In this document: positions 34,582-43,479 of the stretch, piece by piece | Position numbering within the stretch: position 1 is the stretch's first letter | Layout: every line of letters starts with the position of its first letter | DNA from: Elusimicrobiota bacterium | GTDB taxonomy: Bacteria > Elusimicrobiota > Elusimicrobia > UBA1565 > UBA9628 | Direction: 5' to 3' | NCBI GenBank assembly: GCA_003452935.1 | Contig: DMMY01000005.1 | Location: 59,333-123,332 of the forward strand | DNA length: 64,000 bases | Made by a program: the position numbers and the translations under genes | The notes under the pieces: generated by a model | Told to the model about the DNA's origin: nothing | The model's database searches: none | What the model saw: only the letters and a program-made list of their open reading frames with translations

Positions 34582-36101
34582 TTTTTCGGCACCTCCGAGA
34601 TGGCCGGGGGCAGGTCGAATCCCATGTATTTTTCCCGGCACTCATCGCGCAGCTCCTGCCAGGCGCGGTCGCCCTCCGGGGTGAGCTTCTCGGCTTGGGC
34701 GATGCGGCTCCATCGCTCCTTGGGCATCTTCACGTACAGCACAAAGCAGCGCCGCAGACCCTCGATGGCGTCCCGGGAGAACTGGGGCATGTCCAGGATC
34801 GTGGGCTTGGTGATGCAGCTGGCCAGGCTGTCGGGCTTGATGAAGCCCAGTGCTTCGGCTTGCGCGCGCAAGGGCGTTCCGTGAAACGGGGTGTAGGAGT
34901 AGGCGTTGTAGCCGTCGGCCAAAACCTGGCGGTTGAGCTCTATGGTGTCGAAAGCGAGCTGCCGGGTCTCATGGGGAAAACCCAGGATGTTGTTGGTGCT
35001 GAAGGGAATGCCCAAGCGATTGAGTATGGCCAGGCGCTCGACGATCGTGCGGTTGCTCACTCGGCGGGCCAGGTGCTTTTCCCGGAAAGCCTCGTTGCCG
35101 TGCTCGATGCCGAAGGACACGCGCAAAAGCCCGATCTCCTTCAAGCGGCGGAAGCGCTCCTCAATGACGGTCTCGGGCCGGGTCTGTATCCAGAAGGGAA
35201 GCTTGAACTCGGAGTACATGTCGCAGAAAGCCGCGAAATCCCGGTCATTGTAGGCCAGGAAGCTGTCGGCCCAGAAATAGAATGAATCCGCGCCATAGGC
35301 TCCGGCCAGATGCCTGAGCTCGGCGCGGACCTTGTCCGCGCTGCGCATGCGAAAGAAGCGATGCCCTGCCTGGCGATAGGCCTCGGTCTGGGCCGGGGAA
35401 TTGCAGTAGGCGCAGGTGTAGGGGCAGCCGCGGATGGTCTCGACCGGAAGCATGCGCCAGAGCTTGCCCTGCATGGGCCGCAGGAACCTGCTTTCCTCGA
35501 AAAGACCGTAGTCGGGCAGGGGCAGGGTCTCCGTGTTGACGGGCCTGGGCAGGGGACTCGAGATTTTCGGGTTCAAGGACCAAAGCCCAGGGGTGCCGGC
35601 CGGGTCCTGGCCTTTTTCCAGGCGCCGGCAAAACTCGGGCAGGGAATCCTCGCCTTCGCCGATGAGGACATGGTCGATCAATCCTTGGGAAAGGCGCAGG
35701 GCGAGCTCAGGCGCGAATGTGGCGAAGACTCCTCCCAAGACCACGCGGGGCCGGTCCTTGGGAAGGGCGCAGAGCAGGCGCAGGGCAATGGGGTACATGT
35801 CCTCGGTGGCTGATATGGCGATGAGGCCGGGCTTCCAGGAGGCGACTTTTTGCGCGAAGTCCTGGGGCGCCGGGCTGTGCCGGTCATGTTGGCGCAAAAG
35901 GCTGTCGTCGAAAGGCCGGGCATTGAGATGCTCGGCCTTGGATTTGTCGCTGTCAAAGCCGTTGTCTAGGTCCGGGTAGTTGGTGGTGTCGAAGAGCGCG
36001 ACTTCGTGGCCCGCGGATTTGAGGATGGAGGTGAACAGTCCCAAGGCCGGGGGCAGCATGTTCATGCCCGCCATGTTTGGGTAGACGAGCAGGATTCTCA
36101 T
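34578..36101 (-). CDS. B12-binding radical SAM protein
   Basis: 507 residues from ATG 36101 (MRILLVYPNMAGMNMLPPALG), the usual opening of the cobalamin-binding Rossmann domain (residues ~1-170, with SAGHEVALFDTTNYP and GGVFATFAPE). The radical SAM core begins near residue 220 and has the [4Fe-4S] motif RGCPYTCAYCNSP (CxxxCxxC). This architecture is common in methyltransferases and in enzymes that modify unactivated carbons, but many are uncharacterised. It is the first gene of the LegB operon. A strong 38-base palindrome lies in its leader. It may add a methyl or other group to a sugar or lipid of the surface glycan; this is an inference from position only. Confidence 0.85.
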   Translation of the reverse strand: MRILLVYPNMAGMNMLPPALGLFTSILKSAGHEVALFDTTNYPDLDNGFDSDKSKAEHLNARPFDDSLLRQHDRHSPAPQDFAQKVASWKPGLIAISATEDMYPIALRLLCALPKDRPRVVLGGVFATFAPELALRLSQGLIDHVLIGEGEDSLPEFCRRLEKGQDPAGTPGLWSLNPKISSPLPRPVNTETLPLPDYGLFEESRFLRPMQGKLWRMLPVETIRGCPYTCAYCNSPAQTEAYRQAGHRFFRMRSADKVRAELRHLAGAYGADSFYFWADSFLAYNDRDFAAFCDMYSEFKLPFWIQTRPETVIEERFRRLKEIGLLRVSFGIEHGNEAFREKHLARRVSNRTIVERLAILNRLGIPFSTNNILGFPHETRQLAFDTIELNRQVLADGYNAYSYTPFHGTPLRAQAEALGFIKPDSLASCITKPTILDMPQFSRDAIEGLRRCFVLYVKMPKERWSRIAQAEKLTPEGDRAWQELRDECREKYMGFDLPPAISEVPKK

Positions 36102-36150
36102 GCTCGGCGCCAAGCCGCATGCTCGAAGATCAGGATTGCGCAGGGTCGAG

Positions 36151-36188
36151 TTATCCCCAAACATATCCCGGGATATGTTTGGGGATAA
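36151..36188. repeat. Perfect 38-base palindrome in the leader of the LegB operon
   Basis: Left arm TTATCCCCAAACATATCCC at 36151-36169; the right arm 36170-36188 is its exact reverse complement with no loop. It lies about 50-90 bases upstream of ATG 36101 and downstream of the extended -10 at 36247-36255, so it would be transcribed as a very stable hairpin. No U-run follows it on the minus strand, which argues against a simple intrinsic terminator. Confidence 0.9.
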
Positions 36189-36246
36189 GCGCCAAGGCAA
36201 AGAGGGCTAGAGCAAAGGTTGCGGATATCTCGCATAAGACAAAGAA

Positions 36247-36255
36247 ATTATACCA
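36247..36255 (-). promoter_or_regulatory. Extended -10 promoter of the radical SAM-LegB operon
   Basis: TGGTATAAT on the minus strand, within TTGGTATAATTTC. The leader to ATG 36101 would be about 140 bases and contains the 38-base palindrome. The -35 is poor, as for other promoters of this form in the window. Confidence 0.5.
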
Positions 36256-36315
36256 ATTTGAGGCTATGACTCTTTGGCTAAAGGGAGGCGCGCCGGGCCT
36301 CCAGTCAAAGCTGAA

Positions 36316-36450
36316 CTCCTGAAATTCGATTATGAGCCGTTCGGGGCACTCCCAACGGAAAATATAATTTCCTTGACAACTACATATATCTATTCAGGCC
36401 GGGAGATCAACAGTTCGATGCGTGCCGAGTCCCTTTATCCCGCCCGCAAC
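36316..36450 (+). pseudogene. Possible relic of an Rhs/YD-repeat C-terminal core
   Basis: In one plus-strand frame the translation reads LKFDYEPFGALP, a short gap, then TTTYIYSGREIN. Rhs and YD-repeat proteins end their core with YDPFG ... YTYTGREYD ... LYYYRARYYDP. The first two blocks match well; the third (SLYPARNPG) is only loosely similar. There is no surrounding Rhs gene, so if real this is a decayed fragment left by a deleted toxin or surface gene. The reading stays open to 36570 without further similarity. Confidence 0.3.
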
Positions 36451-36599
36451 CCAGGCAGACCCGGATGCGCCAAAATCCAAAACCATGCTTCCCATATCCG
36501 GAATATCTTTGAGTCAATTCGAGAGCTTATGGCTCCCACTGAAAATTCAGAACGCGTGATCGGATTTTGAACTCCCGCCCTGTCGCCGCAGGCGCTTAT

Positions 36600-37511
36600 T
36601 TATCTGGCCGCGGCCAGGCGGAAAAGGCGCCGTTTGAGATCGCGCAGGGTGTCTGCCAGGCCGGGAAAGCAAGCCAGGGCGCAGAGCCCGAGAGCCTTGA
36701 GGCGCAGGGATGCCGGGCCTTTGCCGCAAAAGGCTTGGGCGAGTTCCGGACCGACCCATAACCCCGCTTCCTTGACCGCTACAAGGCGCGGCCCGATAGA
36801 GGCAACCAGGTCCGGGTTGCGGCGCAGGCATTCCGAATAGATAAGCTTGAGCTCGAGGCGTTCTTTCCTGAAATCCCAGCCCGCGCTGGCGGCATGGACT
36901 CGGATGCGCACGAGGGGTTCCGGGATAAAATCGAACTCGCCTTTTTCAGCCAAGCGCAGGAAGAGCTCGTATTCCTCGGCAATGTGGAAATCCGGCCGGA
37001 AGAAGCCTCCGGCCTGCGCGATGGCTGATCTGCGCATGACCGCGGCCGCGCAAGGCACGAAGTTCTGCAAAAAAAGGTCCTTGAGTATCCTGCCGCGGCT
37101 CAGGACGATGCCGTCCGAATAGCGGCTTAAGCGGCGGCCTTGGGAATCGATGAAAACCGCGTCGCTGCCCGCGAAAGCGACTTGGGGGCGGTCAAAGAGG
37201 GGGATGATCTTGGCGAGCTTGTCATGTTCCCAGACGTCGTCGTGATCGATGATGGCGATGAGCTCGCCGCTGGAGAGCTCCAGGGCCTTGTTGCGCGCGG
37301 CTCCGAGGCCGGCGTTGGCTTGGGCGTGGTAGATGACGGGCCGGCCCGCGTCCATGTGGCGGCGGATGATGGCGTCGGTCTGGTCCTTGGAGCCGTCATT
37401 GACGATGACGAGCTCGAAGTCCTGGAAGCTTTGGCCGAAGACCGACGCCAGGGTTTCCTCCAGGTAGGGCTCGGAGTTGTAGCAGCAGAGGTTGACGCTG
37501 ACCTTGGGCAT
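36600..37511 (-). CDS. Family 2 glycosyltransferase
   Basis: 303 residues from ATG 37511 (MPKVSVNLCCYNSEPYLEETL). The GT-A core has VIVNDGSKDQTDAI, NAGLGAARNKALELSSGELIAIIDHDDVW with the DxD-equivalent DHDD, and the acceptor-side AEEYELFLRLAEKGEFDFIPEPLVRIRVH, an ED/EE motif typical of family 2. A short C-terminal helical tail could attach to the membrane. It starts 7 bases after the aminotransferase stop and ends the 46.9-36.6 kb operon. It is an inverting transferase of unknown sugar. Confidence 0.9.
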   Translation of the reverse strand: MPKVSVNLCCYNSEPYLEETLASVFGQSFQDFELVIVNDGSKDQTDAIIRRHMDAGRPVIYHAQANAGLGAARNKALELSSGELIAIIDHDDVWEHDKLAKIIPLFDRPQVAFAGSDAVFIDSQGRRLSRYSDGIVLSRGRILKDLFLQNFVPCAAAVMRRSAIAQAGGFFRPDFHIAEEYELFLRLAEKGEFDFIPEPLVRIRVHAASAGWDFRKERLELKLIYSECLRRNPDLVASIGPRLVAVKEAGLWVGPELAQAFCGKGPASLRLKALGLCALACFPGLADTLRDLKRRLFRLAAAR

Positions 37512-37518
37512 TCTATTT

Positions 37519-38655
37519 TTAGATTTTGGCGGATTGCGCAGGCGTCTTGTCAAACGCCTGTACCGCCGAGATCACGGTCTCCACGTCCGCGTCGCTCATG
37601 GCGCAGTGCAGGGGGATGGTCACGATCTCCTGCCAGAGCTTCTCCGAGCGCGGCAAGGGCCGGCCGCAGTGCTTCTTGAAATAGGGCTGCAAGTGGTTGG
37701 CGATGTAGTGCAGGCCCGTTCCCACTCCCTTTGTCTTCAAAAACTCCATGAACTCGTCGCGGCGCTCGAGCGGCACGCGCACGATATAGATGTGCGGGGC
37801 CACATGGCTGTAGTCGATCTTAAGCGGCTGGACGCTTTTGAGGCCCTTGAAAGCCTCGTCATATTTTCGCGCGACGGCGCGGCGGCGCTCGATAAAGCCC
37901 GGCAATTTCTTGAGCTGCTCCAGGCCCACGGCCGCGCAGAAATTAGGCATGTGGTAGCGGAAACCGGGCGAGACCACTTCATAAAAATACGTCCGGGTGT
38001 TCTTGTAGCGGTGCCAGGTGTCCTTGTCTATGCCCAGGATGCGCTGGCGCCGGATTTCCTCGGCCACCTTGTCGTCCGAGAGCGCCACGGCTCCGCCTTC
38101 CCCGGTCGTGATGTTCTTGATCGGGTCGAATGAGAAGCAGGTCGCGTGGCCGTGCGTGCCCACCCGGCGGCCGCGGTATTCGGAGCCCAGGGCATGGGCC
38201 GCGTCCTCGATCACCAAGAATCCGCGTTTCTTGGCCAGGGCCATGAGCCGGTCCATGTCGCAGGGATTGCCGCAATAGTGCACGGGCATGACGACCTTGG
38301 TCTTAGGCGTGAGGCGGCGCTCAACGTCGTCGATGTCCAGGAGCAAGGTGTCCTCGTGAGACTCGGCGAAGACCGGCTTGGCGCCCAGGGCCAGGACCGA
38401 CTGCACGCAGGCCGCGAAGGTGATCGAGGGCAGGATGACCTCGTCTCCGGGCCCCACGCCGAAGCCGGAAAGCGCGATGTGCAAGGCCGAGGTGCCGGTG
38501 TTGACCGCGATCACGTGCTTGGCGCCCAGATATTCCTTGAGCTTCTCCTCGAACTCGAAGACCGTCGCGCCCAGGCCCAGCCAGGCGCTGGCAAAGACCT
38601 TTTCCATGGCGCGCATCTCTTCCGGGCCGGTCACGGGACGGGATATGGCTATCAT
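37519..38655 (-). CDS. DegT/DnrJ/EryC1 family sugar aminotransferase, candidate PseC
   Basis: 378 residues with AAGGAG before the ATG. The PLP lysine is in FSFDPIKNITTGEGGAVAL. VIAVNTGTSALHIALSGFG, PSITFAACVQSVLALGAKPVF and VIEDAAHALGSEYRGRRVGT are standard for the family. The ITTGEGG form after the lysine is that of PseC/SpsC/ArnB-like 4-aminotransferases, unlike the other family member at 12.9-14.0 kb. The pseudaminate operon at 51-56 kb has no PseC, so this enzyme is the best candidate in the window to fill that step. It could equally serve the product of the operon it is in. Confidence 0.85.
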   Translation of the reverse strand: MIAISRPVTGPEEMRAMEKVFASAWLGLGATVFEFEEKLKEYLGAKHVIAVNTGTSALHIALSGFGVGPGDEVILPSITFAACVQSVLALGAKPVFAESHEDTLLLDIDDVERRLTPKTKVVMPVHYCGNPCDMDRLMALAKKRGFLVIEDAAHALGSEYRGRRVGTHGHATCFSFDPIKNITTGEGGAVALSDDKVAEEIRRQRILGIDKDTWHRYKNTRTYFYEVVSPGFRYHMPNFCAAVGLEQLKKLPGFIERRRAVARKYDEAFKGLKSVQPLKIDYSHVAPHIYIVRVPLERRDEFMEFLKTKGVGTGLHYIANHLQPYFKKHCGRPLPRSEKLWQEIVTIPLHCAMSDADVETVISAVQAFDKTPAQSAKI

Positions 38656-38667
38656 GTGATTTTCTCC

Positions 38668-40146
38668 TTAGCCGCCTTTGTTCACAAGGCGCAAATAAGC
38701 CAGCAGTCCGGAAGGGTCCTTGAGCTTGCGCAGGGCCCACTTGAAGGATTCCAGGGGATCGTGCAGGAGCCGCTGGAATTTTAGGTAGAGATGGCCCTTG
38801 AGCAACGTGCGCCGCAGAATTTCTCCGTCCCAGTCCGGGGTGCGAATGATGAAGCTGCGGATGAAAAGGTCGTCCAGGGAAAACTCCGTGGCGAAGAACC
38901 CCTTGTCGCGGCAGAGCTCGAAGAGCTCGGTGCCCGGGTAGGGCGTGGCCACGGATATGTGCGGGTTGAAGCAGCGGCACTGCGCGGCGAAGCGCAGCGA
39001 GGTCCGGATGTCGGTCAGGGTCTCTCCGGGCATGCCGATGACCAGGAACATGTCGCGCTCCAGGCTGATCTTGTCGCAGTGCGCGATCAAGGACTTGACC
39101 TTGCCCAGGTCCAGGGGCTTGCGGATGACCGAGTCCAGGACCCTTTGGCTTCCGCTTTCCACCGGGAAATTGAGTTTGTAGCAGCCGGACTGCTTCATGA
39201 GGTCAACGAGTTCGTTGGTCAAGGACCAGACGCCCACGCCGTTGGGCGTGTCCCATTGGAAGTTGAAGCCGGCCTCGATCATGCCGCGGAAAAGCTTCTC
39301 GGCGCGGCGCGCGTCGGCGGTCACGTTGTCGTCCTCGAACATGAGCTCGGTGACGCCGTAGCGCTCGTGCAGGAGCTTCATCTCGGCGAGCACGTTTTCC
39401 ACGGAGCGGACGCGGTATTTGCGGCCCCACACGCGAAAAGCGCTGCAGAAGGTGCAGCGGGCCGGGCAGCCGCGGGAGGTGATGATGGGACAGAAGCGCG
39501 GGCTGCGCCGCGCGCCGTGCGACGAGGGCAGGCCGAAGTAGCGTTCCAGCTCCATGACGTGGTAGGCTGGAAAGGGGATGGAGTCCAGATCTCGGATCCA
39601 TTCTTTTTTTTCGTTGATGATGACACGGCCGTCTTCTTTTCGGCCTAAACCGTCTATTTTGCCGAGGTCCCCGCCGCTTTGCAGGGCCTCGAGGAGCTGT
39701 TTGAAGCCGGCCTCGGCCTCGCCTATGAGCAGATAGTCGCAGTTCGGGTTCTGGAGGACCTCCTCCGGGACCACGGTGGCGTGGGCGCCGCCGGCTACGG
39801 TGATGCTTTCGGGCCGGGCCTGCTTGGCCAGGGCAAAGAGGCGATGGTATATTTTGTATTGTCGGCTGAACTGGCAGTTGATGCCGATCACGTCTGGCGC
39901 GAACTCGGCGATGCGTTTCGCGATTTCGTCGTCCGGCAGGCCCACGCGGATGAGGAGTCCGTCGACCGCCTCCTCGTGATTCCAGCCCTGGACCAAGCAG
40001 TCCAGGATGCGGACTTCCATGCCCATGGACTCGGCCACCGCGGCCAGATAGCCCAGGCCCATGGGCGGCAAGGGGTTGATGTCCCGGAAGGACTTGAATG
40101 TGTAGGCCGGAGGCACGAGCAGCAGGATTTTCTTTATCTGCCGCAA
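38668..40146 (-). CDS. B12-binding radical SAM protein
   Basis: 492 residues from a TTG at 40144-40146, chosen for the AGGGAGG just before it and because the protein then starts LRQIKKILLLVPPAY like its relatives. A cobalamin-binding domain (residues ~1-160) has PPMGLGYLAAVAESMGMEVRI and a GGAHATVVPEEVL strand. The radical SAM core starts at SRGCPARCTFCSA (CxxxCxxC), with GESGS-type VESGSQRVLDSVIRK and FLVIGMPGET further on, and a C-terminal helical extension. It overlaps the preceding gene by 13 bases. It belongs to the same broad class as the proteins at 34.6 and 47.0 kb. The substrate is unknown; a sugar or lipid in the glycan pathway is inferred. Confidence 0.85.
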   Translation of the reverse strand: MRQIKKILLLVPPAYTFKSFRDINPLPPMGLGYLAAVAESMGMEVRILDCLVQGWNHEEAVDGLLIRVGLPDDEIAKRIAEFAPDVIGINCQFSRQYKIYHRLFALAKQARPESITVAGGAHATVVPEEVLQNPNCDYLLIGEAEAGFKQLLEALQSGGDLGKIDGLGRKEDGRVIINEKKEWIRDLDSIPFPAYHVMELERYFGLPSSHGARRSPRFCPIITSRGCPARCTFCSAFRVWGRKYRVRSVENVLAEMKLLHERYGVTELMFEDDNVTADARRAEKLFRGMIEAGFNFQWDTPNGVGVWSLTNELVDLMKQSGCYKLNFPVESGSQRVLDSVIRKPLDLGKVKSLIAHCDKISLERDMFLVIGMPGETLTDIRTSLRFAAQCRCFNPHISVATPYPGTELFELCRDKGFFATEFSLDDLFIRSFIIRTPDWDGEILRRTLLKGHLYLKFQRLLHDPLESFKWALRKLKDPSGLLAYLRLVNKGG

Positions 40147-41939
40147 GGAACCTCCCTTTGGCGGCTTTCGGTCCAGTATGAGGCCAGGGTTTGTTCGTTC
40201 TCCCGGGCGAAGCATCGGCCGCGCAATTGAGCGCCCTTTTCTTTTAGGAGCTGGCGCTCTGAATCGGACAAATTGAGAATCCGGCGAAGCTCTTGGGATA
40301 TTTCTTCAGGGCCGCGGCAGACGCGGCAGATGTCCGGAAAATAGGCCATGGGATCGAAATCCAGATCCGCCAAGCGGCCCACGGCCATGACCGGAAGTCC
40401 CATGCAGGCCGCCTCGGCCAAGGCGCCTGAGCCCGCGGAAAGGACCACGCTGCTTTGACGCAGGGATTCCTGAAGAGGATGCGGGGAGACCTCCAACTGT
40501 GCGGGCCAGGGCCTTTTGCCCAAGGCTGAGCGCAGATCAGCCATGCCGTAATCCGGGTGGGGCCTGATCCACCAGCGCTCGATTCCTGTTTGTCCTGACA
40601 GCACGGGCCTGAGGCTTTCTATGAGCTCAACTGCTTCGCCCAATCTGCTGGGCAGGGGGATGAAAGCGGTCCTTGGCCCGGAGCTGATCGCGCCGGCGTT
40701 ATCTTCCCAGAGGTATTGATAGCGCAGGGCCGCGCCCACGCTGATCGCAACGTTGGAGCCGAAAAGGTCAAGGACCTCGGCTTGATGGCTGCCGCAGCAC
40801 ACCACCCGGCCGGGCAGCGCGCCGCAGCGCGCCTCCGCGAGCGTCGGGAACATGGTCATGTAATTGGGATTGGGCAGGGCGCAGAGCACGCCCACATGGT
40901 CAGCCTTTGGAAACGCCTGGCGCGCGGCCAAGGCCAGGGCCTTGTCCTGTCTCTGGTTTTCAAACCAGGAGAGGACGAGGTCCGGGCAGAATCCCGCTTC
41001 CTTGAGCCGGGGCAGGAGGCGCAGGAGCAGCCGCGACTCGAAAGCCTCGGGAGAGCGCGCTTGGCGCAGGCGCATCTCCCGGGCCAGGGGCTTGATATCG
41101 AGCCCCTGGAAAGGGGGAGTTTGCCGCGGCAGAAACAGGCTGCGCGCGCCGCCCAGCAAGGCTCCGGCCACGTCCGTCCAAGTGATCCAATCTTCCTTGA
41201 TGATTAACCGGGAGGGACTTTGCCTCAGCCAGCGCAAGAGCTCTGTTCTCGGCCGGCTGATCTCGCAGATGTAGGGAAGAATCCAGACCTCCAGGCCTTT
41301 TTCCTCAAGCCGCTTCGCCAGGTCCCGGAAGTAGCGGTCGCGGAATTTCCCGTCCTCTGCCAAGCATGAGTCATGGGCGAAGGTGGAGATAAGGGCTCGG
41401 GGTTTCTGGGTTTTGGGAAAAGCAGTGGGCGTCTGGCGCGTGGAGCGGGCCGCGTGAAAAGCGACCGCTGATGAGAGCAGTATCTGGGCCATGCGTATGA
41501 TGAGCTTGGCCATGTCCATTAAGGGCTGCAGTCCGGGTCCGGGAGTCTGGCCCAGCATGGCCGCAAGGCTCCGGAGTTGCCCCCAACTCTCGCAGACGGC
41601 CAAGTCCGGCAAACGCTTTTCAGAGGCCAGCCGGCGCAGAAGGACCAGCTGGCAGAGGTGCAGGAAAAAAGGGCTGGAGAAGGAGTTGCGCTCGGCGAAT
41701 TCCGTGGTCCACCAAGCCGGGTCAGCGCCATGAGCCGCGCTGAGGCTCTCCACCCACTCCGTGTAAGGCCGGCGCAGCGAGTCTGCCGTCTGGGCGAGCT
41801 CGCGGGACAGATCCAGCCGGTTCCAGCCCGAGCCGAGCTTGTCCTGCCAGGAAAACAGGCTTAGGCTGTCGCGGCCCAAAAACGCCCAGGTCCCTGCGGC
41901 CCCGGCGGTCCGGCCGGAGCGCGCGTGCAGGAGGATCAT
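40134..41939 (-). CDS. Surface carbohydrate biosynthesis protein (LIC13510-like)
   Basis: 601 residues, cytosolic. The N-terminal half has a WWTTEFAERNSFSSPFFLHLCQLVLL segment and the C-terminal half a GT-B-like fold: ISTFAHDSCLAEDGKF, HVGVLCALPNPNYMTMFPT, CCGSHQAEVLDLFG, WWIRPHPDYGMADLRSALG and VVLSAGSGALAEAACMGLPVMAV. This overall form resembles the Leptospira-type surface carbohydrate proteins known only from O-antigen loci; the C-terminal part is like CDP-glycerol phosphotransferase or sialyltransferase-like enzymes. It is probably a glycosyltransferase for an unusual donor. It overlaps the HAD hydrolase gene (ATGA). The family call is from memory of the pattern, not from a search. Confidence 0.65.
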   Translation of the reverse strand: MILLHARSGRTAGAAGTWAFLGRDSLSLFSWQDKLGSGWNRLDLSRELAQTADSLRRPYTEWVESLSAAHGADPAWWTTEFAERNSFSSPFFLHLCQLVLLRRLASEKRLPDLAVCESWGQLRSLAAMLGQTPGPGLQPLMDMAKLIIRMAQILLSSAVAFHAARSTRQTPTAFPKTQKPRALISTFAHDSCLAEDGKFRDRYFRDLAKRLEEKGLEVWILPYICEISRPRTELLRWLRQSPSRLIIKEDWITWTDVAGALLGGARSLFLPRQTPPFQGLDIKPLAREMRLRQARSPEAFESRLLLRLLPRLKEAGFCPDLVLSWFENQRQDKALALAARQAFPKADHVGVLCALPNPNYMTMFPTLAEARCGALPGRVVCCGSHQAEVLDLFGSNVAISVGAALRYQYLWEDNAGAISSGPRTAFIPLPSRLGEAVELIESLRPVLSGQTGIERWWIRPHPDYGMADLRSALGKRPWPAQLEVSPHPLQESLRQSSVVLSAGSGALAEAACMGLPVMAVGRLADLDFDPMAYFPDICRVCRGPEEISQELRRILNLSDSERQLLKEKGAQLRGRCFARENEQTLASYWTESRQREVPCGR

Positions 41940-42586
41940 GAGAGCCGGCTGAGCGCCTCGGCCAGGGTGACGAGGTTCGGGACTTGCGCGACTCCGGCTT
42001 GTTGCCAGAACTCCTCTTTGCCGGGCGTCAGGCGCGCGATGAAGGGGATGCCGGTCTCTTTGGCCGCCTTCCAGTCCGCCTCGGCGTCGCCCACGAAGGC
42101 GCAGCGCTCGGGGTCGAGCTTGCGGCTGCCGACCGCGTCGCGCACGTTCTGGGTCTTGCTCTTTGGGGAGCCGAACACCCCGGCAAAATGCCGGGAAAGG
42201 CCGCGGGCCTCGATGATGCGGCGCAGTTCGGGCTCCGGGCTGGCCGAGACGATGAACATGGGGCAGCGTCGGGAGTGGGTTTCGAAGAATTCCTCGGCAC
42301 CCTCCACCATGGGGCAGCTCAATATCCTTTCAAAGACCAGCCGGGAGAACTCCTTGTCCAGGCGCTCCATCTCGCCTTCGGGCATGGGCCGTCGCAGGAC
42401 CTCGTCGTAATAATAGCGGAACTTGTCGTAGCGCGACACTCCCAGGTTGGCGAGGTGGAAGCGCGTCATGCGCTCCCCGTGCTCCGGGGTGTCGGAGAAA
42501 AGATCGCGAAAAGCCTCGGTCTTGATGTTGACCGACTCCAGGATCACGCCGTCGCAGTCGAAGAAAACGGATTGGGGGAACTTCAT
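41936..42586 (-). CDS. HAD superfamily phosphatase
   Basis: 216 residues from ATG 42586 (overlap with the upstream stop, ATGA). Motif I is FFDCDGVILES with the nucleophilic and acid/base aspartates, motif II is FIVSASPEPEL, and motifs III/IV lie in FGSPKSKTQNV and CAFVGDAEADWKAAKETG. It has the helical cap of subfamily I (beta-phosphoglucomutase/phosphoglycolate phosphatase-like). In a sugar operon next to a cytidylyltransferase and a 2-hydroxyacid dehydrogenase it may dephosphorylate a sugar-acid phosphate before activation. The substrate is not determined. Confidence 0.87.
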   Translation of the reverse strand: MKFPQSVFFDCDGVILESVNIKTEAFRDLFSDTPEHGERMTRFHLANLGVSRYDKFRYYYDEVLRRPMPEGEMERLDKEFSRLVFERILSCPMVEGAEEFFETHSRRCPMFIVSASPEPELRRIIEARGLSRHFAGVFGSPKSKTQNVRDAVGSRKLDPERCAFVGDAEADWKAAKETGIPFIARLTPGKEEFWQQAGVAQVPNLVTLAEALSRLS

Positions 42587-43479
42587 CGCGTCTTCTCCCC
42601 GACCTGGCGGTGGATATCCTCGATGCAGCGCAGCAGGCCCTGGCCCAGGTCGATGTACTGCCGGCCGATGAGCTTGCGTCCCAGTTTCGGGGTGAAAGCG
42701 TAGGGAGTGCGGTGGTAGCGGGTGTTGACCGGGGCCCAGCGGCTTGAGGCCTTGAATTCCAGCCGGATCTTTCCGCCCAGCATCTCGCGGAGCATCTCCA
42801 TGAGCTCGCGCACCCGGATGGCCTGGTGGCCGGTGATGGTGACGTTCTGGTTGGCGAACTCGGGCGCGAGGATCTCCACGCTGTAGCGCGCCGCGTCGTC
42901 TACGTGGATGTACTCGCGCGTCTCCTCGCCGTCGCCGAAATAGGACATCTTGCCTTCTGAAAGGGCCTGCGTGATGAAGCGGTGCACGATGTTGCCGTCG
43001 GTCGCGCGGCTGCCGTAAAGCGAACCGTAGCGCAGGATGGTGTAGTCCAGGCCGCGATAGCGCTGGTAGTTCTCGATGTAGTTCTCGCAGGCCTGCTTGG
43101 AGGCGCTGTAGAACGAGCCGGAGCGGCCGTAGACGTAGACCGTGCTGGCGAAGACATAGCGCTTGACCCGGGCCTTGGCGCAGGCCTCGAGTATGATGCT
43201 GTTGCCCAGGATGTTGACCCGGACCGTGTCCAAGGGCCGTTCGTGGCACTCGGCCAAATCCGCCAGGCCCGCGAAATTATATACGGCCTGGGAGCCGCGC
43301 ACGGTCTTGGCCACGGCGGCCTGGTCCTGGATGTCGCCGACCACCATGCGCTGGCCGGGCTTGAGCGCGGTCGACGGCGCCAGGTCATAGATGGTCACGG
43401 ACCAGCCCGCCTGGCTCAAGGCGTCGGCCACGTGGCTGCCCAAAAAGCCCGAGCCTCCGAAGACCACGGCCTTTTTCAT
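42583..43479 (-). CDS. NAD-dependent sugar epimerase/dehydratase
   Basis: 298 residues from ATG 43479, with ATGA overlaps at both ends. An extended SDR with VVFGGSGFLGSHVADAL (a GGSGFLG form of the dinucleotide loop), NFAGLADLAECHE, FASTVYVYGRSGSFYSASKQACENYIE with the Tyr/Lys pair, and RYGSLYGSRATDGNIVHRFI. The SASKQ substitution for the usual SYxxxK and the short active-site region set it apart from GalE and RmlB. It lies between the 2-hydroxyacid dehydrogenase and the HAD gene and is part of an uncharacterised sugar-modification set. Confidence 0.83.
   Translation of the reverse strand: MKKAVVFGGSGFLGSHVADALSQAGWSVTIYDLAPSTALKPGQRMVVGDIQDQAAVAKTVRGSQAVYNFAGLADLAECHERPLDTVRVNILGNSIILEACAKARVKRYVFASTVYVYGRSGSFYSASKQACENYIENYQRYRGLDYTILRYGSLYGSRATDGNIVHRFITQALSEGKMSYFGDGEETREYIHVDDAARYSVEILAPEFANQNVTITGHQAIRVRELMEMLREMLGGKIRLEFKASSRWAPVNTRYHRTPYAFTPKLGRKLIGRQYIDLGQGLLRCIEDIHRQVGEKTR

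Larger units (their letters stand above)
36102..36599. other. 498-base intergenic region, AT-richer, with promoter, palindrome and gene relic
   Basis: It separates two minus-strand operons. It contains a minus-strand extended -10, a perfect 38-base palindrome and a possible fragment of an Rhs/YD-repeat gene on the plus strand (each listed). Base composition is clearly less GC-rich than the flanking genes. No tRNA or intact gene is visible. Confidence 0.6.

Noticed and set aside
36274..36570. A 98-codon plus-strand gene in the intergenic region
   Set aside because: No ribosome-binding site and no coherent protein beyond two short Rhs-like blocks; treated as a possible relic only.
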